This document shows, one piece after another, positions 54,292 to 61,581 of a stretch of 64,000 nucleotides of DNA. The notes below the pieces were generated by a model. It was given only the letters and a program-made list of their open reading frames with translations, was not told the DNA's origin and ran no database searches. Source of the stretch: a virus; the IMG/VR virus record IMGVR_UViG_3300027801_002517, positions 93,370 through 157,369 of that record. The stretch is one strand, 5' to 3'. Within the stretch, counting starts at the first letter, position 1; every line of letters starts with the position of its first letter. The position numbers and the translations under genes are program-made.

Positions 54292-57219
54292 ATGGCTCTT
54301 GTAATATCAGATAGAGTAAAAGAAACATCGGTTACTACTGGTACTGGTACTATTACTTTCAATGGTACGTATGGTGGTTTTCAATCATTCTTAAGTGGCA
54401 TTGGTGATGGTAACACCACTTATTATGCTATTGAAAATGATACATCTTGGGAGGTTGGTATTGGAACATATACTCAATCTTCTAATACATTATCACGAGA
54501 TACTATTTTAAAAAGTTCTGATAGCAACAGTGCTATTTCTCTTAATGGTGTGTCACGAGTTTTTTGCACTTATCCCGCAGATAGAGCAGTTTATTTAGAT
54601 GCTGATGGAAACATTGAATTTACTTCATCTGGAGTTTTTGAGCATATTTCTGTTACTAGTCTTGCACAACTTAGTAATGTAAACACGAGTGGCTTGCTTA
54701 CAGTCAGTGGTGATTTACTATTCAAGCCTAATGATCAAAACAATAATATATTTACTATGCAGAGAAGTTCTTCTGGTAATTTTTTCCATGCCTATGTTGA
54801 CGATACTTATGATAGAACTCTTGCTTTACATACAGATGGAGGCACATCTCCTACTTGGACATTAGGTTTAAAATCAAATCCAAACTCTGTGGTTGAAGCT
54901 CCAAACCATGCTTATATTTATGGTGTAGATGGTGATATGGGCATTGTTGCCAATTCACATAATGATGTGACAATTTCAAATACGACTGGATTTAACGTAA
55001 AACATAAAAATTCTACTATTCTAAAATCAAGCACTGTTACTGGCGTACACATAGATTCTGTTGCGACGGCTTACCCCGCTCTGACGATTAATGGAGGGGC
55101 AGCTCTCGCTACTAATATCCAAGAGTGGACAACATCTGCTGGTAGTGTATTATCTGTTGTCGATAAAGATGGAAATTTTGGCATTGGAAAAGATAATGCT
55201 GCTTATGAGCTTGATGTTGATGGTAGTGGCAAATTTGGTCAAATATGTTTAACTACTGGTATCATTTTTCCTGACGGTACGGCTCAAACTACTGGGTTTT
55301 CTGGAGTATTTAACTACAGTGCTGATATTGCAAATAATACTGCTTCTGGAGTTTCGGATTCTGGATATTTTGAGCATAGAATTAATACTCTTCCAGGTTC
55401 CATTGATTACTCGTCTCAGATTCTTGCTAATAGCCAGTCTGGAGTTGCTATTTCTGGATGGGCTTTTCAAACAATAATTAATAGTGGTGTAGCAGTTAGT
55501 GGTTGGGCTGGCTCTACAATGTCTATATTAGATACCGCTATAAGCGGTTGGGTTACTGAGACATTCATTACTAGTGATACCAATACTACATATACAGCCG
55601 GTTCTGGTTTAGAATTAGTAGGTACTGTTTTTCATTCTACAGATTCCAATAAAATATTATCTAATAGTGCTAGTGGTGTTGCTATATCTGGCTGGGCATC
55701 TGAAACGATTACAAATAGTGGTGTGGCTGTAAGCGGTTGGGCTGCTTATGGAATTTCTGCTAATACAACAAATATATCTGCAAACACAGCAAATATCACT
55801 CTTAATGATACCGATATTGCTACAAATAGTGCTTCAGGTGTTGCTATATCTGGTTGGGCTGCACAAACAATTACAAATAGCGGTGTCGCTGTGAGTGGAT
55901 GGGCAGCTTATGGGCTTTCCAATAACACAACAAACATATCTACCAATACGGCGAATATTTCTTCTAATAATGTAGATATTTCTGCCAATACCGCTTCAGG
56001 TGTTGCCATTTCTGGTTGGGCTACACAAACAATCATAAACAGCGGAGTTGCCGTAAGTGGCTGGGCAAACGCAACATTTAGTACCAATACTAATGTTGAT
56101 TCTGTTAGTGGTTGGGCAAATAGCACATTTGATACTAAAGCAAACACTGCCTCGATTAGTGGTTATGCAGAAGCAATTGCTGGAGCTGGTGCTAGTTATA
56201 GTTGGTCTATTAGTGATGGTACAGTTGCCGCAGATATTATATCAAATACTCAAACTGTAGTTATTAGTGGTATCAGTGGTATAAATACAGAGTATGTTGC
56301 TGGAGGTAATCTGTTAAAACTTTCGGGTGGTAGTCTTAGTGGTTGGGCGTCAGAAACTATAATTAATAGCGGAGTTGCCGTAAGTGGTTGGGCAAATTCG
56401 ACTATGTCTGCATTAGACACTACTGTGAGTGGTTGGGCAAGTGAAACTATAATTAATAGTGGTGTAGCAGTTAGTGGTTGGGCTAATGGTACATTTAGTA
56501 CAAGTTCTCATGTAAGTAATGTCAGTGGCTGGGCATTACAGACAATAATTAATAGTGGTGTTGCTGTGAGTGGTTGGGCAAACGAAACATTTGATACTAC
56601 ATCTAATACTACTGCAATCAGTGGTTGGGCAAGCGAAACCATCATTAATAGTGGTGTTGCTGTGAGTGGCTGGGCTAATTCTACTATGTCTTCGCTTGAT
56701 ACTGCGATTAGCGGTTGGGCATCAGAAACAATCATAAACAGCGGAGTTGCCGTAAGTGGCTGGGCTAATTCTACATTCATTACCTCAGATACTAATACAA
56801 CTTATACTGGTGGTAGTGGACTAACATTAATTGGAACTGAATTTAATGTTTCGTCTTTAGGTGGTAGTGGATCACTTGAAGGTTTGATCGTTGATAAAGC
56901 TATTAAAAGTATAATCAACACTGAAGCAGATGGTGCAACTATTACATTTGATATGAATGAGGCTAATACTCATATGGCCACATTGGGTGGCAATAGAATA
57001 ATTGCTATCTCTAATGCAGCTTCGGGTCAAAAGTTTATGTTGAGGCTTAAGCAAGATTCTTCTGGTAGTCGTACAGTAACATGGTTTAGCACTATCTATT
57101 GGGCAGAAGGCGGTTCTGCTCCTACTCTTACTACAACTGCTAATAAAGCAGATGTGCTTGGGTTTTTAAGCACTAGCGGCGGATATTATGATGGGTTCGT
57201 GATTGGTCAAAACATATAA
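54292..57219 (+). CDS. Fibre protein with about 20 SGW repeats
   Basis: 975 residues. Residues about 1-120 are a fibre attachment domain (RVKETSVTTGTGTITFNGTY...) also found in the gene at 61582. The middle has some 20 SGWx repeats, mostly NSGVAVSGWAN or SGVAISGWAS, with Asn-rich linkers. The end (ATITFDMNEANTHMATLGGN, VTWFSTIYWAEGG, YYDGFVIGQNI) is a typical fibre tip cap. It is a tail-fibre shaft, probably trimeric. AATAGGAAAATATT precedes the ATG. Confidence 0.8.
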   Translation: MALVISDRVKETSVTTGTGTITFNGTYGGFQSFLSGIGDGNTTYYAIENDTSWEVGIGTYTQSSNTLSRDTILKSSDSNSAISLNGVSRVFCTYPADRAVYLDADGNIEFTSSGVFEHISVTSLAQLSNVNTSGLLTVSGDLLFKPNDQNNNIFTMQRSSSGNFFHAYVDDTYDRTLALHTDGGTSPTWTLGLKSNPNSVVEAPNHAYIYGVDGDMGIVANSHNDVTISNTTGFNVKHKNSTILKSSTVTGVHIDSVATAYPALTINGGAALATNIQEWTTSAGSVLSVVDKDGNFGIGKDNAAYELDVDGSGKFGQICLTTGIIFPDGTAQTTGFSGVFNYSADIANNTASGVSDSGYFEHRINTLPGSIDYSSQILANSQSGVAISGWAFQTIINSGVAVSGWAGSTMSILDTAISGWVTETFITSDTNTTYTAGSGLELVGTVFHSTDSNKILSNSASGVAISGWASETITNSGVAVSGWAAYGISANTTNISANTANITLNDTDIATNSASGVAISGWAAQTITNSGVAVSGWAAYGLSNNTTNISTNTANISSNNVDISANTASGVAISGWATQTIINSGVAVSGWANATFSTNTNVDSVSGWANSTFDTKANTASISGYAEAIAGAGASYSWSISDGTVAADIISNTQTVVISGISGINTEYVAGGNLLKLSGGSLSGWASETIINSGVAVSGWANSTMSALDTTVSGWASETIINSGVAVSGWANGTFSTSSHVSNVSGWALQTIINSGVAVSGWANETFDTTSNTTAISGWASETIINSGVAVSGWANSTMSSLDTAISGWASETIINSGVAVSGWANSTFITSDTNTTYTGGSGLTLIGTEFNVSSLGGSGSLEGLIVDKAIKSIINTEADGATITFDMNEANTHMATLGGNRIIAISNAASGQKFMLRLKQDSSGSRTVTWFSTIYWAEGGSAPTLTTTANKADVLGFLSTSGGYYDGFVIGQNI

Positions 57220-57232
57220 GGGAATAAAACAA

Positions 57233-57577
57233 ATGCCAATGATGGAAAAATTTCTTGTTGTATGTTCTGTGCGGGTGCAAGATATACAAGAAGCCCGCAT
57301 AACTATTGAATCCATGTGTCGTCATACAATGAGAGGACATATTATTTCAGGATTTGGTGTAGAAGATAGTTTGCAGTATCTGTGTAATTCAACTGGTGCT
57401 GGTGATCCTACACATTGTCTTTGTTTTAGTAGTCATACAGATTTTTATATTAATAAATGGAGAGGATTAGAGTATGAGTATCGTATTAGAGACAAATGTC
57501 CCTCCTATTTTTGCGATAAAGTAGAATCAGAAGAAAGTTACTTGTCAGCCATGAATTTAAAAAAGATAGAAAAATAG
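57233..57577 (+). CDS. Hypothetical protein, Cys/His-rich (114 aa)
   Basis: The start at 57233 (MPMMEKFLVV) follows GGGAATAAAACAA. An upstream ATG at 57203 lies inside the fibre gene and is unlikely. SMCRHTMRGHIISG, YLCNSTGAGDPTHCLCFSSH and CPSYFCDK give many Cys and His. The pattern of first strand and helix is glycosyltransferase-like at most. Function unknown. Confidence 0.5.
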   Translation: MPMMEKFLVVCSVRVQDIQEARITIESMCRHTMRGHIISGFGVEDSLQYLCNSTGAGDPTHCLCFSSHTDFYINKWRGLEYEYRIRDKCPSYFCDKVESEESYLSAMNLKKIEK

Positions 57578-57586
57578 GAGGATATG

Positions 57587-57949
57587 ATGGCACTTTATGA
57601 TAGATTTAGAGGGCGTAATGATGATGGGGCGGATGTCCCAAAATTACCAATTTGGCCCACAATTACTACTGTGGCCGAGATTTTGTCTGGTGAAATAACA
57701 GACGCTGAAGCTATTGAAAGATTTAATCTTGATGCTGGTGATCAAGTTGAATTCGCTCAGATTAAAACCAAAGTTGTAGACGATATCACCGCGATGACAA
57801 CTTCGTTAGCTACTATTGGTTTAGATGTACCAACAGCTACTACAATTGCAAAAGCCGTGGCCCGTAATAGTTTTACCCAAACATTAATGAAGGCAGAACT
57901 GGGGTATGACACAAGAGTATCATTTAATACAGATATGGGGATTTCCTAA
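57587..57949 (+). CDS. Small virion-region protein (120 aa)
   Basis: AGGAGGATATG lies upstream of the second ATG, taken as start. The chain is helical with a Thr/Ala-rich C-terminus (AMTTSLATIGLDVPTATTIA). The neighbouring tail genes suggest a structural or chaperone role, with no motif to confirm. Confidence 0.5.
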   Translation: MALYDRFRGRNDDGADVPKLPIWPTITTVAEILSGEITDAEAIERFNLDAGDQVEFAQIKTKVVDDITAMTTSLATIGLDVPTATTIAKAVARNSFTQTLMKAELGYDTRVSFNTDMGIS

Positions 57950-59193
57950 TGGCTCTGATAGCGGAAAGTAAAGGTTTTACTGTTCCAGATGAAGATACTA
58001 CAGATTGCGTAAGTCTTACTTCGTCTGTTTGGGGTTCGGAAGCTCCCAAGACACATTTACTGTTTGGTATGGGTAATAGTGCTGCTGCGGTAAACACCGA
58101 TATGAAGAACAGTATTGGTTGGTCTGATGGTACTGACAATGTTGCGATTGGTAACGGTAGTGCGAATGGGCAAGGTACGTCTATCTGCAATCGTACACAC
58201 CAAACTGCTTATACTGCCCATCCTTTAGGTCTTAATGGAGGGACTTACGAAAGGGCTGTACAAAGTTCATATTCTAATGCTCCCAGAGTTTGTCATACTT
58301 GGAGTAATTCGGCTAATGATGCTTATAATTATTGGCTTATGGCTTTAGGTGGCGACGATGTAGAAAACGTATCGATTGATGTAATTTCGTCTCCAACTAG
58401 TGCTGGAGATGTTAGTTATACTGGTCCCGGATTTGAGCCTGACTTTTTATTGGTTTTTGCTATGCAGGCACATACTACGGGACTACCTAATGAAGCGATT
58501 CATTCAGTCCAAAACTTTGGGTTTAGCGATGGTACTACGGATGCATGTAATTATAATGTGTCTTTAGATGGAGTGGCTACCAGCGTTACAAAATCAGTAC
58601 ATTCTGCAAAATTCATTCAAATTCAATCCGCAGGCACGGGGGCTGATATTAATGTGGCGACAGTAAAGAGTTTAGATAGCAGTGGTTATACTATCAATTG
58701 GAGTTCTGTGATTTCCACCGCCCTATATTACAGCATTGTTGCGGTCAAAGGTCCGGCAGCTAAAGTTGTCACAACTACACAACCCGCCAGCAACACAACT
58801 AATGATTTAGATGCTGGATTTGTTCCAAAAGCTGGAATTTGTATGGGGGCGATGAAGACCGCTTCTCAAACACCATCAGATCATAATAGGTTCACAATTG
58901 GTACTTGGGATGAACAAGACAATATGGATGCTGGTGGTTGGATGGATGAAAATGGCCAAAGCACCACAGATGTTGATAGGTATATTTCTAATGCTTACAG
59001 TATTGTGAATTATAATCATGCTCAAACTGTGGTGGGCAGAGCTACCGTAGCGGCAGAGGGTGATGGTATAAGGGAAACTTGGAGTTCTACAAATGGAACC
59101 CAGTATGCTCATTCGTGGTTATTGCTAGGTGATACGCCATCTGAAGCATCTACCTCTAAGCCGCAACTGTTTTCTTTATTTGTGGATTTGTAG
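57949..59193 (+). CDS. Virion protein, beta-rich (414 aa)
   Basis: Ser/Thr/Gly-rich protein with VWGSEAPKTHLLFGMGNSA, TYERAVQSSY, GFEPDFLLVFAMQAHTTG and AHSWLLLGDTPSEAS. Its strand-rich, low-charge composition and place among fibre genes fit a structural protein, possibly a baseplate wedge or tip. The ATG overlaps the previous stop. Exact role unknown. Confidence 0.55.
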   Translation: MALIAESKGFTVPDEDTTDCVSLTSSVWGSEAPKTHLLFGMGNSAAAVNTDMKNSIGWSDGTDNVAIGNGSANGQGTSICNRTHQTAYTAHPLGLNGGTYERAVQSSYSNAPRVCHTWSNSANDAYNYWLMALGGDDVENVSIDVISSPTSAGDVSYTGPGFEPDFLLVFAMQAHTTGLPNEAIHSVQNFGFSDGTTDACNYNVSLDGVATSVTKSVHSAKFIQIQSAGTGADINVATVKSLDSSGYTINWSSVISTALYYSIVAVKGPAAKVVTTTQPASNTTNDLDAGFVPKAGICMGAMKTASQTPSDHNRFTIGTWDEQDNMDAGGWMDENGQSTTDVDRYISNAYSIVNYNHAQTVVGRATVAAEGDGIRETWSSTNGTQYAHSWLLLGDTPSEASTSKPQLFSLFVDL

Positions 59194-59199
59194 TAATTT

Positions 59200-59212
59200 A
59201 AGTGTATAAATA
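59200..59212 (+). promoter_or_regulatory. Putative late promoter motif 5
   Basis: AAGTGTATAAATA. It contains TATAAATA (59205-59212), the exact T4 late-promoter core. Confidence 0.65.
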
Positions 59213-59241
59213 TCTGTTAGATTTATTTTTGGGGGTTAGTC

Positions 59242-59538
59242 ATGGCACAGTTTTCCGTAGAAATTAATGATGCAGACGTGTCTAGAGTACTAGATGCTAT
59301 ATCTGCTAATTATAATAGGCCAGATACAGTTTCAAATCCTGGTTTTAATGCATCTCTTCCAGAAAGTGAATCGAACTCAAGAACTATTAGTAATCCAGAA
59401 AGTAAATCTGTATTTGCTAATAGAAAAGTTAGGGATTTTTTAAGTGAGCATGTAGATGCATATGAGGCTAAAGTAGCTAAGAAAGCAGCATTAGATGCAC
59501 TTCCCACAAGTATTACAATCTTAGATCCACAATTATAG
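59242..59538 (+). CDS. Small structural protein (98 aa)
   Basis: MAQFSVEINDADVSRVLDAI followed by SANYNRPDTV. The IDDADVxRVLDAxAANY pattern occurs in small proteins of tail clusters in other phages. The C-terminal half is helical and charged. GGGGG upstream of the ATG is the ribosome site. Exact role unknown. Confidence 0.6.
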   Translation: MAQFSVEINDADVSRVLDAISANYNRPDTVSNPGFNASLPESESNSRTISNPESKSVFANRKVRDFLSEHVDAYEAKVAKKAALDALPTSITILDPQL

Positions 59539-59546
59539 GAAATATA

Positions 59547-59684
59547 ATGAATTTTGGTGATACAACATTTAGTGAATTACCAATAGCATCCACTAAAGAG
59601 ATGTTTAATACACATAATGGTGAAGTATTTTCAATAGTTTTATCTATTCAAACTCATAAAGAAGTCAATTTGGATCTTAATTAA
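59547..59684 (+). CDS. Small protein (45 aa)
   Basis: MNFGDTTFSELPIASTKEMF followed by NTHNGEVFSIVLSIQTHKEV. AGGAAATATA precedes the ATG. Too short for usual callers, but it fills the gap in the structural operon in the same strand. Function unknown. Confidence 0.55.
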   Translation: MNFGDTTFSELPIASTKEMFNTHNGEVFSIVLSIQTHKEVNLDLN

Positions 59685-59745
59685 TGATTATAGAATTTAT
59701 TTTAACAATAAATACTTCTGAGTCAATTGATTTGCTGAGGTAATT

Positions 59746-60060
59746 ATGGCTAGTCAAATACATGTAGGCGATGTTGGTACTCGTTTTTTAGTCACTGTTA
59801 AAGATGACTCTTCAACAGTAGATCTGAGCGATTCTACATTAAAGCAGTTAAATTTTAGAAAACCAGATGATTCTGTTATATACCGGGATACATCTTTTAT
59901 TTCAGGTGGTAGTCAAGCATCTGGTGTTATGTATTATAATACAGTTGCTGGTGATTTAGATCAAGCTGGTAGTTATAAATTACAAGGAAAAGTTACAATA
60001 CCCAGTGGAACTTATTATACAGATATTCATACTTTTAAAGTGTACTGTAACTTGGAGTAA
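59746..60060 (+). CDS. Small tail/baseplate protein, BppU N-terminal-like (104 aa)
   Basis: IHVGDVGTRFLVTVKDDSST, VDLSDSTLKQLNFRKPDDSV, GDLDQAGSYKLQGKVTIPSG. This immunoglobulin-like strand order with a DLS...KPDG centre is typical of the BppU_N-like phage proteins at the base of receptor-binding devices. GAGGTAATT precedes the ATG. Confidence 0.65.
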   Translation: MASQIHVGDVGTRFLVTVKDDSSTVDLSDSTLKQLNFRKPDDSVIYRDTSFISGGSQASGVMYYNTVAGDLDQAGSYKLQGKVTIPSGTYYTDIHTFKVYCNLE

Positions 60061-60063
60061 AAT

Positions 60064-60576
60064 ATGTCTTGGCAAGGTCAAATGTCCACAATTGTTAGGC
60101 ATCTAATCAATGATGTGGATGCTACAAGCTATAAATTTTCAGCAGAAAGAATAGAAACTACTATTCTTGTGGCTGCACAGCTTACAACTATGAATGTGGA
60201 TTTTCCTAACACTTATACATTAAATGTAGAACAATGTAAATTATCACCAGATCCAACAGATGCTGACACATTAGATACAGCATTTATTGCTTTGATATCA
60301 TTGCGGTCTGCGTGTATTATCATTGGAAGTGAAATTAGAAGTGAATCTGGTAATGCTATTTCAATTAAGGATGGTCCATCTTCAATTGATTTGAGAGGTG
60401 TTACAAATACCTTAATTATTTTATATAAAGATGTGTGTGAAAAATATGAACATAATTTACTAGAATACAGGGCTGGTAATGCAGTTGCTGGACATGCAAT
60501 CCTTGGGCCTTACAGTCCTGGTTCTGATTTTGTTAGACATAATAATCTAGGTCATAGATCTGGTGGAAATTTTTAA
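60064..60576 (+). CDS. Conserved structural/connector-region protein (170 aa)
   Basis: SWQGQMSTIVRHLINDVDAT, YKFSAERIETTILVAAQL. This start is common in proteins of the neck or head-tail region of marine phages, often with a helical C-terminal half. TTGGAGTAAAAT precedes the ATG. Assigned by pattern only, as a connector or completion protein. Confidence 0.6.
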   Translation: MSWQGQMSTIVRHLINDVDATSYKFSAERIETTILVAAQLTTMNVDFPNTYTLNVEQCKLSPDPTDADTLDTAFIALISLRSACIIIGSEIRSESGNAISIKDGPSSIDLRGVTNTLIILYKDVCEKYEHNLLEYRAGNAVAGHAILGPYSPGSDFVRHNNLGHRSGGNF

Positions 60577-60588
60577 GGGAGAGTTATA

Positions 60589-61554
60589 ATGGCACCTACA
60601 ATGAGAACTTCTGGCGTTATACTTGGTAATATCGCCGAACAATTAGCTAACAATAATGCGGGTTTGATATCTGCTGAAGATGTTCGTGGTAATATGGAGG
60701 ATATAGCATTCTCGATTAACAGTATTGTAGCCAGTGGTGATACAGATGTTCAATTTCCTTTCTTTAATGATGTGAGATTTAAACATTTAGGGACTCCAGG
60801 GGTTGGTGGTCGTGTTATTGCGGAGTCTGGAATTTTGTTTCCTAATTCACCAAATTCACCAGGAACATTACAGCGAGAAGCATATCCTGGTGCTGGCCAA
60901 ATTGATCATAACGATTTAACTGGTTTAAGTACTGGTGATCCACATACACAGTATGTACCAATTGGCGGTTGGACTACTGCTAATCGGCAAATGACTGGAA
61001 ATCTTGCTCTTGGCAATCAATGGGTTGGTGCTTCTGGTGACAATGGTAGAGGAATTAAATTTGCAGCGTTAGATAATGGAAATAATGAAGTAGATATTTT
61101 AGTGTCTGGTGATTTTGTCTTTGATGACAATTCTAAGATAAGTACCGGGTTTTCTGCTGCTAAAGCATGGTTGAATTTTGATGCCTCTGGAGTTGGTACA
61201 AGTTCCCCGGTTATTAATTCTTGGTATAATGTTAGCGGTATTGCAAAAAATGCTGTTGGTAAATTTACTATTACATTTAATTCTGGGGTTTTCGCTAATA
61301 ATCATTATGTAGCCATTGGTACAAGTAATGCAACAACCACTTCAGGCTCTAAAGAAGACATGGATGTTAATACTGTAGCTTGTGTTCTTAGGCATGGCAA
61401 CGATGATAATGATGGATTAAGAACCTGTACTTTTGTAATTCAAAATGATGCTGGTGAATATGTCGATGGTAAGATTAATGATTTTGTAGCTTATGGATAT
61501 GAACCAAGTGCGATTTCCGGTGCTGTTCCTACTATAGTCGGTTACGGTGGTTAA
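60589..61554 (+). CDS. Fibre-type virion protein (321 aa)
   Basis: N-terminus helical (SAEDVRGNMEDIAFSINSIV), then GRVIAESGILFPNSPN, IDHNDLTGLSTGDPHTQYVP (a common fibre motif LTGLxxGDPHxQY) and a beta-sandwich end (KFTITFNSGVFANNHYVAIG). It probably belongs to a short fibre or baseplate part. AAGGGAGAGTTATA precedes the ATG. Confidence 0.7.
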   Translation: MAPTMRTSGVILGNIAEQLANNNAGLISAEDVRGNMEDIAFSINSIVASGDTDVQFPFFNDVRFKHLGTPGVGGRVIAESGILFPNSPNSPGTLQREAYPGAGQIDHNDLTGLSTGDPHTQYVPIGGWTTANRQMTGNLALGNQWVGASGDNGRGIKFAALDNGNNEVDILVSGDFVFDDNSKISTGFSAAKAWLNFDASGVGTSSPVINSWYNVSGIAKNAVGKFTITFNSGVFANNHYVAIGTSNATTTSGSKEDMDVNTVACVLRHGNDDNDGLRTCTFVIQNDAGEYVDGKINDFVAYGYEPSAISGAVPTIVGYGG

Positions 61555-61581
61555 TCATATATTATAATAAAGGTAAGATAA

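Noticed and set aside
55908-56147. Minus-strand repeat-rich frame
   Set aside because: Antisense shadow of SGW repeats in the fibre gene.
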